64,000 nt of DNA from Streptomyces sp. WM4235 (lineage in GTDB: Bacteria > Actinomycetota > Actinomycetes > Streptomycetales > Streptomycetaceae). The notes under the pieces were generated by a model. That model saw nothing but the letters and a program-made list of their open reading frames with translations, ran no database searches and had not been told where the DNA came from. A program made the position numbers and the translations under genes. This document shows positions 9,004 to 16,675 of this stretch, piece by piece (within the stretch, counting starts at the first letter, position 1; each line of letters begins with the position of its first letter). The stretch spans positions 62,001-126,000 of the forward strand of contig NZ_LGDE01000068.1 in NCBI RefSeq assembly GCF_001279725.1, given 5' to 3'.

Positions 9004-9803
9004 GTGCGGTACTGGAAGTCCGCGGCCTGGCCCGCGCCTACGGCGCCGTGCGCGCCGTCGACGACGTCTCCTTCCGCGTCCCGGCGGGCGGCTCGCTCGG
9101 CATCGTCGGCGAGTCCGGTTCGGGCAAGACCACCACGGCCCGGATCGTGACCGGCCTGGAGCGGGCCGACGCGGGCGAGGTCCTCGTACGGGGACGGCTG
9201 CGGGCCCCGTCGGTGCGCGGCCGGGCCGCCCGACTGCACCGGGCCCGCGAGGTACAACTGGTCTTCCAGGACCCGCTGCTGTCGCTGGACCCCCGGGTCC
9301 CGGCGGGCGAGGCGGTGCGCGAGACCCTGCGGCTGCACTTCCCCGACCGCGATCCCCGGCCCCGGGTCGCGGAACTCATGGAACAGGTGGGCCTCGGCGA
9401 CCGGGAGGCGGCGGCCCGACCGCGCGAGCTGTCGGGCGGCCAACGTCAGCGGGTCGCCATCGCGCGGGCCCTCGCGGTGGAGCCGGCGGTGCTGGTGCTG
9501 GACGAGGCGGTGGCGGCCCTGGACGTCTCCGTGCAGGCGCAGATCCTGAACCTGCTCGCGGAGATCCGCGCCCGCACGGACATCGCGTACCTGTTCATCA
9601 CCCACGACCTGGGCGTCGTAAGGGCGGTGACCGACTCGCTGGTTGTCATGCGGTCCGGCCGGATCGTCGAACAGGGCGCGACGGCCACGCTGCTGTCCGC
9701 CCCCGAGCACGCGTACACCCGGCTGCTGCTGGATTCCGTGCCCCGCCCCGGCTGGGACCCGGCCGCCATCGCGGCCCGACGGCGGCCGGCCGCGGGCCAC
9801 TGA
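9000..9803 (+). CDS. ABC importer ATP-binding protein, DppF type
   Basis: The last gene of the agmatine operon encodes a 267-residue ATPase with Walker A GESGSGKT (37-44), signature LSGGQRQR, Walker B VLVLDEAVAALD and H-loop ITHD. The usual DEPT reads DEAV here, which keeps the catalytic glutamate. It starts at a GTG overlapping the previous stop by 4 bases. It is shorter than its partner and lacks most of the C-terminal peptide-transporter extension, as is common for DppF proteins in actinobacteria. A strong hairpin follows at 9861. Confidence 0.93.
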   Translation: MSAVLEVRGLARAYGAVRAVDDVSFRVPAGGSLGIVGESGSGKTTTARIVTGLERADAGEVLVRGRLRAPSVRGRAARLHRAREVQLVFQDPLLSLDPRVPAGEAVRETLRLHFPDRDPRPRVAELMEQVGLGDREAAARPRELSGGQRQRVAIARALAVEPAVLVLDEAVAALDVSVQAQILNLLAEIRARTDIAYLFITHDLGVVRAVTDSLVVMRSGRIVEQGATATLLSAPEHAYTRLLLDSVPRPGWDPAAIAARRRPAAGH

Positions 9804-9860
9804 GCGTCCGCCCCGGTCGCCGGGGGGCGGTCGGGGCGGTGACGCACCCCGCGCACGACA

Positions 9861-9898
9861 AAGCGCCGGGTCACGGGACCGTCCGTGACCCGGCGCTT
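9861..9898. terminator. Terminator hairpin after the agmatine/ABC operon
   Basis: A perfect 16-bp stem (9861-9876 with 9883-9898) closes a 6-base loop and ends in CTT. AA/TT at the stem base would let it act in both directions. The rest of the 438-base gap up to the catalase gene contains no gene I can support; a 9-bp inverted repeat (9987-9995 with 10009-10017) and the catalase terminator are the only structures seen. Confidence 0.8.
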
Positions 9899-10200
9899 CG
9901 GTTGTGACCGCCCGACGGTGCGAGGCTGGCGCGACAGGACGTTCGCACCGCCGGGCGGAGTGTTGGGGGAGGGTGTTCCTCCTCGGGTACAGGGGACTCT
10001 GTGCGTGGCCCCTGTACGGAAGGAAGAGGCTGGGACCGCGGCGGGCGGCGACGAGAACTCCGGCACCGTCTCCCTCAGGTCGAGAGACGGGCCTCGGAAC
10101 CCATTACCACCGCACTGGCTCGCACGCCCGCCACGGTCCTCGTCCTGCCCCCACCGCGTACCACCCCTCATCCGGGTCCGCGGTGCGGGCTCAGCACCCG

Positions 10201-10223
10201 GGACCTGACCTCCCGTCAGGCCC
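10201..10223 (-). terminator. Weak terminator candidate after catalase
   Basis: An 8-bp stem with one mismatch around CCTGAC/GTCAGG lies 19 bases past the catalase stop on the minus strand. It is short for Streptomyces and has no T-run, so confidence is limited. Confidence 0.4.
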
Positions 10224-10241
10224 CCGGTACAGTTGAGCGGC

Positions 10242-11699
10242 TCAGGCGTCTCGCAGGGCGCGGACGGCCTCCTCGACGCGCTTGCCGTAGTCGGCGTCCG
10301 CGGCGTGGAAGTGAGCCAGGTTCTTCTCGATGACGTCCTCGATGGTGACCTGGGACAGGCCGCCGGCGATGTTCGCCACCAGACGCTGCTTCTCGGCCTC
10401 CGACATCAGGCGGTAGAGCTCACCGGCCTGGAAGAAGTCGTCGTCCTTGGTGTGGGCCGGGGCCTCGTGGGTGCCCGTGTAGCCGGAGACGGCCTTCGGG
10501 GCGCCGAGCGCCAGACCGGTCTCGGCCGGGCCCCGGTACGAGTTGGGCTCGTAGTTCTTGTCGTGGCGCGAGCCGTTGCGCAGCGCCATGACGCCGTCGC
10601 GGCCGTAGTTGTCGGCCGTGGTCGCCTTCGGGGCGTTGACCGGCAGCAGGGTGTGGTTGACACCGAGGCGGTAGCGCTGGGCGTCGGCGTACGCGAAGAG
10701 ACGGCCCTGGAGCATCTTGTCCGGCGAGGCGGTGATGCCCGGGACGAAGTTGTTCGGGGAGAACGCGGACTGCTCGACCTCGGCGAAGACGTTGTCCGGG
10801 TTGCGGTCGAGGACCAGACGGCCCACGCGCTGCAGCGGGTAGTCGCTGTGCGGCCACACCTTGGTGAGGTCGAACGGGTTGAAGCGGTAGTCCGCGGCCT
10901 CGGAGGCCGGCATGACCTGGACGTAGAGGGTCCAGCTCGGGTTCACGCCGCGCTCGATCGCCTGGAGCAGGTCGGTCTGGTGCGAGTTCGCGTCCTTGCC
11001 GACGAGCTCGGCGGCCTGGTCGCCGGAGAGGCTGCGGACGCCCTGGTTCGTCTTGAAGTGGTACTTGACGAAGAAGGCCTCGCCCTGGGCGTTGGTCCAC
11101 TGGTAGGTGTGGGAGCCGTAGCCGTTCATGTGGCGGTAGGACGCGGGGATGCCGCGGTCACCCATCAGCCAGGTGATCTGGTGCGTGGCCTCGGGGGCGT
11201 GCGCCCAGAAGTCCCAGACGTTGTCCGGCTCCTGCTTGCCCGTGAAGGGGTCGCGCTTCTGCGAGTGGATGAAGTCGGGGAACTTGATCGGGTCCTTGAT
11301 GAAGAACACCGGGGTGTTGTTGCCGACGAGGTCGTAGTTGCCCTCTTCGGTGTAGAACTTCAGGGCGAAGCCGCGCGGGTCGCGGACGGCGTCCGCGCCA
11401 CCGAGGGAGTCCGCGACGGTGGAGAACCGCAGGAAGGTCTCGGTCTTCTTGCCGACCGTGTTCAGGAACGCGGCGCTGGTGTAGGCGGTGACGTCGTCGG
11501 TCACCTCGAAGTGGCCGTACGCGGCCGAGCCGCGGGCGTGCACCACGCGCTCCGGGATGCGCTCCCGGTTGAAGCGGGCGAGCTTCTCAAGGAGCTGCTG
11601 GTCCTGGACCAGGAGCGGGCCACCGACGCCGGCGGTGGCGGAGTTCTGGTTGTCGGCGACCGGGGCGCCGGACTCGGTCGTCAGCGTGCGCTTCGACAT
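10242..11699 (-). CDS. katA: Monofunctional haem catalase
   Basis: The enzyme decomposes hydrogen peroxide; the likely source here is uricase, encoded 4 kb away. The 485-residue size fits small-subunit clade 3 catalases. The distal His54 lies in RVVHARGSAAYG, and the proximal haem ligand Tyr337 lies in RLFAYADAQRYRLGVNH. The ATG at 11699 follows GGAAGG; an upstream in-frame start would add 16 residues with no homology. A promoter with TTGACG and TAGGCT, 18 bp apart, is visible at 11755-11784, with a candidate AllR box directly after the -10. Co-regulation with the allantoin genes rather than with a peroxide repressor is therefore likely; no CatR/Fur gene is adjacent. Confidence 0.95.
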   Translation of the reverse strand: MSKRTLTTESGAPVADNQNSATAGVGGPLLVQDQQLLEKLARFNRERIPERVVHARGSAAYGHFEVTDDVTAYTSAAFLNTVGKKTETFLRFSTVADSLGGADAVRDPRGFALKFYTEEGNYDLVGNNTPVFFIKDPIKFPDFIHSQKRDPFTGKQEPDNVWDFWAHAPEATHQITWLMGDRGIPASYRHMNGYGSHTYQWTNAQGEAFFVKYHFKTNQGVRSLSGDQAAELVGKDANSHQTDLLQAIERGVNPSWTLYVQVMPASEAADYRFNPFDLTKVWPHSDYPLQRVGRLVLDRNPDNVFAEVEQSAFSPNNFVPGITASPDKMLQGRLFAYADAQRYRLGVNHTLLPVNAPKATTADNYGRDGVMALRNGSRHDKNYEPNSYRGPAETGLALGAPKAVSGYTGTHEAPAHTKDDDFFQAGELYRLMSEAEKQRLVANIAGGLSQVTIEDVIEKNLAHFHAADADYGKRVEEAVRALRDA

Positions 11700-11717
11700 G
11701 GTGACCTTCCGTACGGG

Positions 11718-11753
11718 AAACTGCTGACGGAATGCATCTTCCGTCATGCGGAA
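11718..11753. promoter_or_regulatory. Candidate AllR box before catalase
   Basis: TTCCGTCATGCGGAA at 11739-11753 is a perfect 5-N5-5 palindrome that begins one base after the catalase -10 element. Exactly 21 bp away (11718-11732) the right half-site CGGAA recurs without a left half. The same palindrome class occurs before hyi, aceB and allB. Confidence 0.65.
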
Positions 11754-11754
11754 C

Positions 11755-11795
11755 AGCCTAATTTCGGCGTGAACTCGACGTCAACAGTTTGTTGA
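11755..11795 (-). promoter_or_regulatory. Catalase promoter with TCAACA-N3-TGTTGA palindrome
   Basis: Read on the minus strand, TTGACG (11779-11784) and TAGGCT (11755-11760) are 18 bp apart. The -35 is embedded in a perfect palindrome TCAACA-GTT-TGTTGA (11781-11795, plus-strand reading). The same palindrome surrounds the -35 of the urate operon. Confidence 0.6.
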
Positions 11796-11817
11796 AAGAA
11801 AGAGTGTGGAGAGGGAA

Positions 11818-11877
11818 TCCGGACGGTGCCGGCGCTTGGGCGCGACAGGACAGGTGTCAGCACCGGCACCATCCGGA
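11818..11877 (-). terminator. Long hairpin between glxR and catalase
   Basis: A 15-bp inverted repeat with a single mismatch (11818-11832 with 11863-11877) encloses a 30-base loop, 42 bases past the glxR stop. It probably ends or attenuates glxR transcripts, leaving the catalase mainly to its own promoter. Confidence 0.55.
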
Positions 11878-11918
11878 AACTCAGGTCCCCCTGGGGGGAA
11901 GGGCGTTCGGATCCGTGA

Positions 11919-12818
11919 TCAGATCTGCGCGCCGGAGAGGCGCTCGACCGCGCGGAGCAGGGCGGAGTGGTCCAGGCCACCGTCACCCTGGGCGCGCAGC
12001 GAGGCGACGAGCTGGGCGACGACCGCGCCGACCGGGAGGGCCGCACCCACATTGCGGGCGGCGTCGGTGACGATGCCCATGTCCTTGTGGTGCAGGTCGA
12101 TCCGGAAGCCGGGCTTGAAGTCGCGGTTCAGGAAGTTGTCCTTCTTGCGCGTCAGCACCGTGGAGCCGGCCAGACCGCCGTTGAGAACGTCCAGGGCGGC
12201 GGTGAGGTTCACGCCGGACTTCTCCAGGAAGACGACGGCCTCGGCGCACGCCTGGATGTTCACCGCGACGATGAGCTGGTTGGCGGCCTTCACCGTCTGG
12301 CCGGAGCCGTGCGGGCCGCACAGGACGATGGTCTTGCCGAGGGCCTCCAGGACCGGCAGGGCCTCGTCGAAGTCGGCCTGCTCGCCACCCACCATGATCG
12401 ACAGCACGGCCTCGATGGCGCCGGCCTCGCCGCCGGACACCGGGGCGTCGATGACGCGGATGCCCTTCTCGGCGGCGTTCTTGGCGAGGTCGATCGAGGT
12501 CTGCGGGGTGATCGACGACATGTCGATGATCAGCGCGCCGGACTTCGCGTTCTCCAGGATGCCGTTCTCGCCGTAGGCGATGGCCTCGACCTGCGGGGAG
12601 GCGGGCACCATCGTGATGACGACGTCGGCGTCCTTGACGGCCTCGGCGATCGCGCCGGCCGCGGTGCCGCCGGCGGCGGCGAGGCGGTCCAGCTTGTCTT
12701 GCTCCAGGGTGAAGCCGGTGACCGAGTAGCCGGCCTTCAGGAGGTTCTCGGCCATGGGGGAGCCCATGATGCCGAGACCGACCCAGGCGATCGACGGGAG
12801 GGCAGCGGGGTTGCTCAT
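11919..12818 (-). CDS. glxR: Tartronate semialdehyde reductase (2-hydroxy-3-oxopropionate reductase)
   Basis: This beta-hydroxyacid dehydrogenase reduces tartronate semialdehyde made by Gcl to D-glycerate with NAD(P)H. The 299-residue protein shows the N-terminal Rossmann motif GLGIMGSPMAENLL (residues 14-27), the substrate-binding DAPVSGGEAGA, and the catalytic lysine region GSGQTVKAANQL. It lies 75 bases downstream of hyi on the same strand and has no clear promoter or AllR box of its own, so the two are probably one transcript. The gap holds only a short A+T-richer stretch. The ATG was kept because the Rossmann motif starts at the normal distance from it. Confidence 0.95.
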   Translation of the reverse strand: MSNPAALPSIAWVGLGIMGSPMAENLLKAGYSVTGFTLEQDKLDRLAAAGGTAAGAIAEAVKDADVVITMVPASPQVEAIAYGENGILENAKSGALIIDMSSITPQTSIDLAKNAAEKGIRVIDAPVSGGEAGAIEAVLSIMVGGEQADFDEALPVLEALGKTIVLCGPHGSGQTVKAANQLIVAVNIQACAEAVVFLEKSGVNLTAALDVLNGGLAGSTVLTRKKDNFLNRDFKPGFRIDLHHKDMGIVTDAARNVGAALPVGAVVAQLVASLRAQGDGGLDHSALLRAVERLSGAQI

Positions 12819-12893
12819 GATGAGGGTCCTTCTCTTAATGCTTTGTACGAAAAGTGCGTGAGGTGCCTGGCTGATCGCCCGGACTTGGTCCGC

Positions 12894-13727
12894 CTACTTC
12901 GCGGCGCGGGCCTCGGCCGGCAGCCACGCGAAGGAGGCGGGGGCGTCGGCGGCCTTGTACTCCAGGCCTACGTAGCCCTCGTATCCGGCCTTCCTCAGCT
13001 GGTCGAGCAGCTCCTCCAGGGGCAGCTCGCCGGTGCCGGGGGCACCGCGTCCGGGCTTGTCCGCGATCTGGACGTGCCCGGTCTTGGCGGCGTACTTTTC
13101 GATGACCTCGGAGAGGTCCTCATCGTTCATCGCCAGGTGGTACAGGTCGAGGAGGAACTTGGCGTTGCCGAGACCGGTGGCCTCGTTCACCTTGTCCACC
13201 ACCTCGATGCCGGCCGGCGCGCTCACCAGGGGGTAGAGCGGCGACTCGGGCTTGTTGAGGGTCTCGATCAGGAGGATCGCGCCCACGCGGTCCGCGGCCC
13301 GGGCGGCCACGACCAGGTTCTCCAGGGCGAGCTCGTCCTGGACGGCCGGGTCGACGCCTTCCACGCGGTTTCCGTAGAGGGCGTTCAGCGCCTTGCAGCC
13401 GACCGAGGCCGCGAAGTCGGCGGCCACGTTGATGTTGGCGTTGAAGCGCTCCGACTCCTCACCGGGGACCGAGACCGCGCCGCGGTCGGGACCCGGCAAT
13501 TGGCCGGCGTAGAAGTTCAGGCCCACCAACCGGGTGCCGGCGTCCTCAAGAGCCTTCTTGAGGGCGTCGAGCTCCGCCTGGGCGGGAGTGGGGGTCTCGA
13601 TCCAGGGCCACCACAGCTCGACCGCGGTGAAGCCCGCCGCGGCGGCGGCCGCGGGACGCTCCAGAAGCGGGAGTTCCGTGTAGAGGATCGAAAGGTTTAC
13701 ATCGAAGCGCTGGTCCGTGTATCCCAT
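12894..13727 (-). CDS. hyi: Hydroxypyruvate isomerase
   Basis: Hyi interconverts hydroxypyruvate and tartronate semialdehyde and belongs to the glyoxylate branch fed by allantoin. The 277-residue protein is a xylose-isomerase-like TIM barrel, with family segments RFDVNLSILYTELPLLERP at the N-terminus, VELWWPW, LIETLNKPESPLYPL and QIADKPGRGAPGTGEL. The ATG at 13727 has GGAG about 10 bases upstream; an in-frame ATG 81 bases earlier would run through two putative regulator sites and was rejected. It is divergent from a small two-gene regulatory-looking operon and first in hyi-glxR. Confidence 0.95.
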   Translation of the reverse strand: MGYTDQRFDVNLSILYTELPLLERPAAAAAAGFTAVELWWPWIETPTPAQAELDALKKALEDAGTRLVGLNFYAGQLPGPDRGAVSVPGEESERFNANINVAADFAASVGCKALNALYGNRVEGVDPAVQDELALENLVVAARAADRVGAILLIETLNKPESPLYPLVSAPAGIEVVDKVNEATGLGNAKFLLDLYHLAMNDEDLSEVIEKYAAKTGHVQIADKPGRGAPGTGELPLEELLDQLRKAGYEGYVGLEYKAADAPASFAWLPAEARAAK

Positions 13728-13743
13728 GAGGGGTGTGCGCTCC

Positions 13744-13779
13744 TTCCGTATTGCGGAAGTTGTTTTCTGCTTGATGGAA
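13744..13779. promoter_or_regulatory. Tandem candidate AllR boxes before hyi
   Basis: TTCCGTATTGCGGAA at 13744-13758 is a perfect palindrome. TTCTGCTTGATGGAA at 13765-13779 matches it with one arm change; the start-to-start distance is 21 bp, two helical turns. The sites lie 17-52 bases upstream of the hyi start and also close to the divergent small operon. Confidence 0.68.
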
Positions 13780-13852
13780 GACTGCATCGAGGTTCGCGTG
13801 GCTGTCAAGTGCGGACTGCCGAAACCTGCGGAGCGCGGGGTAGCTTGACCGC

Positions 13853-14104
13853 GTGCGATTGAGAGTGGAATTCACGACCGAGCCCTTCGATCTCGAAGAG
13901 GCCCCCGCCCATGCCGTGGCCGCTCGCGAGGTCATCCAGAAGGCGCGGCTCGACGCGGTGGACGTCGGCCCCTTCGGCAACACCGCCGAGGGCGGGTCCG
14001 AAGAGGTGCTCACCGCCGTTTCCGCGCTCCTGCGCGATGCGCTGGAGGCCGGAGCCACGCGCGTCTCGCTCCAGGTGAACGTGATCCGGGAGGAGACCCC
14101 GTGA
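13853..14104 (+). CDS. Small thiamine-binding-protein-like (MTH1187/YkoF superfamily) protein
   Basis: The 83-residue protein alternates strand and helix like the thiamine_BP family (formerly DUF77): MRLRVEFTTEPF, a helix to residue 30, then VGPFGNTAEGG, a helix with EEVLTAVSALLRDALEAGA, and a final strand RVSLQVNVI. The G-P-x-x-x-T-x-E-G segment is the family hallmark. It is slightly shorter than the usual 95-100 residues. A TAGCTT hexamer six bases before the GTG suggests a leaderless transcript. The stop overlaps the next GTG by 4 bases. Function is not known; a ligand-sensing partner for the adjacent HTH protein is an inference. Family assignment was made by eye. Confidence 0.72.
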   Translation: MRLRVEFTTEPFDLEEAPAHAVAAREVIQKARLDAVDVGPFGNTAEGGSEEVLTAVSALLRDALEAGATRVSLQVNVIREETP

Positions 14105-14484
14105 CCGAGCCCCGCGACCACCCGTTCGTCACCGCGGTCAAGCCGCTGGTCGACGCCATCGGCGGCGAGCTGATGGATCCCTCCCTGGCGCAGCCCGACG
14201 ACGTCGTGCTCACCTGGGAGGGTCAGGACCTGCTGGCCGTGCGCCTGCCCCAGCTGTCCGACTCGCTGGACCACATCCTGGCCGCGCTGGAGCGACGCCA
14301 CGGCGTGCCCCTGGCCCGGCTCGACCGGAAGTCCAAGCAGGACGTGGTGCGCATATTGGAGGCGCGTGGCGCCTTCTCCGTGCGGCACGGGGTGGAAACG
14401 GTCGCGGGCGCCCTGGGGGTAAGCCGCTTCACGGTCTACAACTACCTGAACAGGGAAAACCCGAACAAGAACAGCCAGGAGTGA
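14101..14484 (+). CDS. Stand-alone YheO/DauR-type helix-turn-helix protein
   Basis: The 127-residue product ends in RKSKQDVVRILEARGAFSV...VETVAGALGVSRFTVYNYLNRE, which fits the C-terminal HTH_22 domain of YheO/DauR regulators (about residues 75-120). The N-terminal 70 residues (LVDAIGGELMDPS, VVLTWEGQDLLAVRLP) do not resemble the PAS-like sensor of DauR and I do not recognise them. It is coupled by a 4-base overlap to the thiamine-binding-like gene, sits between hyi and the urate operon and is followed by a strong terminator. It may regulate the urate operon that begins 150 bases later; nothing in the sequence proves this. Confidence 0.8.
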   Translation: MTEPRDHPFVTAVKPLVDAIGGELMDPSLAQPDDVVLTWEGQDLLAVRLPQLSDSLDHILAALERRHGVPLARLDRKSKQDVVRILEARGAFSVRHGVETVAGALGVSRFTVYNYLNRENPNKNSQE

Positions 14485-14507
14485 ACGGCGTCTGACGCAC
14501 GGTGACG

Positions 14508-14541
14508 AGCCGCCGCCCGATTCACCCGGGCGGCGGCTTTT
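14508..14541 (+). terminator. Terminator after the small HTH gene
   Basis: A perfect 12-bp stem (14508-14519 with 14527-14538) with a 7-base loop is followed by a T-run. It separates the small regulatory-looking operon from the urate operon promoter. Confidence 0.88.
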
Positions 14542-14555
14542 GTGTACGCGAAGTT

Positions 14556-14596
14556 TCAACAAAGTGTTGACGCGGTGTTGTCGAGGGCGTTAGCTA
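14556..14596 (+). promoter_or_regulatory. Urate operon promoter with TCAACA-N3-TGTTGA palindrome
   Basis: TTGACG (14567-14572) and TAGCTA (14591-14596) are 18 bp apart and 42 bases before the uraD start. The palindrome TCAACA-AAG-TGTTGA (14556-14570) overlaps the -35. No TTCC/GGAA AllR-type box is present here, so this promoter may answer to a different regulator. Confidence 0.6.
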
Positions 14597-14637
14597 TGCG
14601 CAGCCCGTCAAGCAACAACAGGCCACGGAGGCCTACC

Positions 14638-15144
14638 GTGACTTCGAGTCCGACCCCGGGTCTCACCCGGTTCAACGCCTTGGACGACAGCGCGGCCACG
14701 GCCGAACTGCACGAGGTCTGCGCCAGCTCGGCGTGGGGGAGCAAGCTGCTCGCCCAGCGCCCCTTCACCACCGCCGACGCCCTGTTCTCGGCCAACGAGT
14801 CCGCCATGGCGGAGCTCACCGCCGAGGACCTGGCCGAGGCGATGGGGGGCCACGCGCCGATCGGCCGGCCGAAGCCGGGAGACCCGACCTCCGCCCGCGA
14901 GCAGCGTGGCATGGCCGGTGCCTCGGAGGACCTCAAGAACGAGCTCCTCGAACTGAACCTGGCGTACCAGGAGAAGTTCGGCCACGTCTTCCTCATCTGT
15001 GCCACCGGTGCGACCGGTGAGTTCATGCGGGACGCGGTCAGGATCCGGATCGACAACTCGCCGGAAGCGGAGCGGGAAATCGCCCGCGGCGAGCTCGTCA
15101 AGATCAACCGGATCCGCCTGACCCGCCTCGCAGAAGGAGAGTGA
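14638..15144 (+). CDS. uraD: OHCU decarboxylase
   Basis: UraD decarboxylates 2-oxo-4-hydroxy-4-carboxy-5-ureidoimidazoline to S-allantoin, the third step of urate oxidation. The 168-residue protein has the family His72 in GGHAPIG and Glu88 in SAREQRGM, then the helix with NLAYQEKFGHVFLICATG. The GTG start follows GGAGG by 8 bases; in-frame starts further upstream would lie in the promoter. It is first in the uraD-uraH-uricase operon, so the third enzyme is encoded first. The 7-base gap to uraH carries its ribosome site. Confidence 0.95.
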   Translation: MTSSPTPGLTRFNALDDSAATAELHEVCASSAWGSKLLAQRPFTTADALFSANESAMAELTAEDLAEAMGGHAPIGRPKPGDPTSAREQRGMAGASEDLKNELLELNLAYQEKFGHVFLICATGATGEFMRDAVRIRIDNSPEAEREIARGELVKINRIRLTRLAEGE

Positions 15145-15151
15145 GCACGCC

Positions 15152-15556
15152 ATGAGCACCGAGACCACCGCGTCGGTGTCCACGCACATCCTGGACACCA
15201 GCATCGGCAAGCCCGCCGAGGGCGTCGCCATCTCCCTGTCGGCCCGTACGGGTCCGGGCGGCGAGTGGGCGGCCCTGGGCGGCTCCGCCACCGATGCGGA
15301 CGGGCGTTGCAAGGACCTGCCGGCCCTGCCGGAGGGCACCACACACGTGCGTCTCGACTTCGAGACCGAGACGTACTTCCTGAACAAGCACAGTTCGAAG
15401 AAGCAAGCCGAGGCGCAGCAGGACGCCCCCCGCGTAAGGGACAGCGGTGCGTTCTTCCCGGAGGTCACCATCACCTTTGCGGTGAACCCGGGCGAGCATT
15501 ACCACGTACCGCTGCTGCTCAACCCGTTCGGCTACTCCGTTTACCGAGGGAGCTAG
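15152..15556 (+). CDS. uraH: 5-hydroxyisourate hydrolase
   Basis: This transthyretin-like enzyme hydrolyses the product of uricase to OHCU. The N-terminal STHILDTSIGKPA (His12) and the C-terminal signature ending YRGS are intact. At 134 residues it is about 20 longer than most family members, because of an insert around residues 78-95 (HSSKKQAEAQQDAPRVRDSG). AAGGAGAG lies 7 bases before the ATG. It is followed 5 bases later by the uricase gene. Confidence 0.95.
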   Translation: MSTETTASVSTHILDTSIGKPAEGVAISLSARTGPGGEWAALGGSATDADGRCKDLPALPEGTTHVRLDFETETYFLNKHSSKKQAEAQQDAPRVRDSGAFFPEVTITFAVNPGEHYHVPLLLNPFGYSVYRGS

Positions 15557-15561
15557 CAGAC

Positions 15562-16485
15562 ATGCCCACGATTCTCGGCCAGAATCAGTACGGGAAAGCA
15601 GAGAACCGCGTAGTCAAGATCACGCGGGACGGCGACACCCACCACATCAAGGACCTCAACGTCTCGGTCGCCCTCTCCGGCGACATGGACGACGTCCACT
15701 ACTCCGGCTCGAACGCCAACGTGCTGCCGACGGACACCACCAAGAACACGGTGTACGCGTTCGCCAAGGAGTACGGCATCGAGTCCGCCGAGCAGTTCGG
15801 CATCCACCTGGCGCGTTGGTTCGTCAACAGCCAGGAGCCGATCCAGCGCGCGCGCATCCGGATCGAGGAGTACTCCTGGTCCCGGATCGCCACCTCCGAC
15901 GCCAACTCCAAGTTCATCGGGTCGGACGAGGTCAACCACTCGTTCGTCCGTGAGGGCATGGAGACCCGCGTCACCCAGATCACGTACGACGGCACCAACT
16001 GGGAGGTCATCTCCGGCCTCAAGGACCTCGTCGTCATGAACTCCACGAACTCCGAGTTCTGGGGTTACGTGAAGGACAAGTACACGACCCTGAAGGAGGC
16101 CTACGACCGCATCCTGGCCACCCAGGTGTCGGCTCGCTGGCGCTTCAACTGGTCGGACGACGAGCAGCGGATGCCCAACTGGGAGAAGTCCTACGCCGAG
16201 ACCCGCAAGCACATGCTTCAGGCCTTCGCGGAGACCTACTCCCTGTCGCTCCAGCAGACCCTGTACCAGATGGGTTCGCGCATCATCAACCACCGTTCGG
16301 AGATCGACGAGGTCCGCTTCTCGCTCCCGAACAAGCACCACTTCCTCGTCGACCTGGAGCCCTTCGGCCTCAAGAACGACAACGAGGTCTACTTCGCCGC
16401 GGACCGCCCCTACGGTCTGATCGAGGCGACGGTCCTCCGCGACGGCGTTGACGCCCGTATCCCCGTGGACATGACCAACCTCTGA
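15562..16485 (+). CDS. pucL: Urate oxidase (uricase)
   Basis: Uricase oxidises urate to 5-hydroxyisourate with O2, releasing hydrogen peroxide, without a cofactor. The 307-residue protein carries the N-terminal YGKAENRVVKI, the T-fold strands and the C-terminal signature INHRSEIDEVRFSLPNKHHF. It is a single-function uricase; the decarboxylase is separate and encoded upstream. There is no C-terminal peroxisomal-type tail, as expected in bacteria. It ends the operon and a 9-bp hairpin follows. Confidence 0.97.
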   Translation: MPTILGQNQYGKAENRVVKITRDGDTHHIKDLNVSVALSGDMDDVHYSGSNANVLPTDTTKNTVYAFAKEYGIESAEQFGIHLARWFVNSQEPIQRARIRIEEYSWSRIATSDANSKFIGSDEVNHSFVREGMETRVTQITYDGTNWEVISGLKDLVVMNSTNSEFWGYVKDKYTTLKEAYDRILATQVSARWRFNWSDDEQRMPNWEKSYAETRKHMLQAFAETYSLSLQQTLYQMGSRIINHRSEIDEVRFSLPNKHHFLVDLEPFGLKNDNEVYFAADRPYGLIEATVLRDGVDARIPVDMTNL

Positions 16486-16497
16486 CGAGCACGCGCG

Positions 16498-16524
16498 TCC
16501 CGGGGCTCCGCAGTGGCCCCGGGA
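16498..16524 (+). terminator. Terminator after uricase
   Basis: A perfect 9-bp stem (16498-16506 with 16516-16524) closes a 9-base loop, 12 bases after the uricase stop. It has no T-run. The remaining gap to the deaminase gene (16525-16675) has a plausible regulatory segment but no recognised box. Confidence 0.6.
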
Positions 16525-16675
16525 TCGGCGCGACACTCTTCAACTTCCTTAATCGGCACCCGGACGCAACACACGGGGCGGCAGTACTGTCAGCTGTCAA
16601 GGCCCCCGGCTCCGGCACTCAAATCCCCTGGGTTTTGCCGTGCCCGTACCGCCACTGAAAGCACGAGGAAGTCCC

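Noticed and set aside
9885..10236. Overlapping short frames in the gap between the agmatine operon and catalase
   Set aside because: No ribosome sites, mixed codon use and Pro/Arg-rich products; no family resemblance.
10233..11795. Long plus-strand frame of 520 codons opposite the catalase gene
   Set aside because: It mirrors a strongly conserved catalase; the Val/Gly/Arg-rich product is the usual antisense shadow in high-GC DNA.
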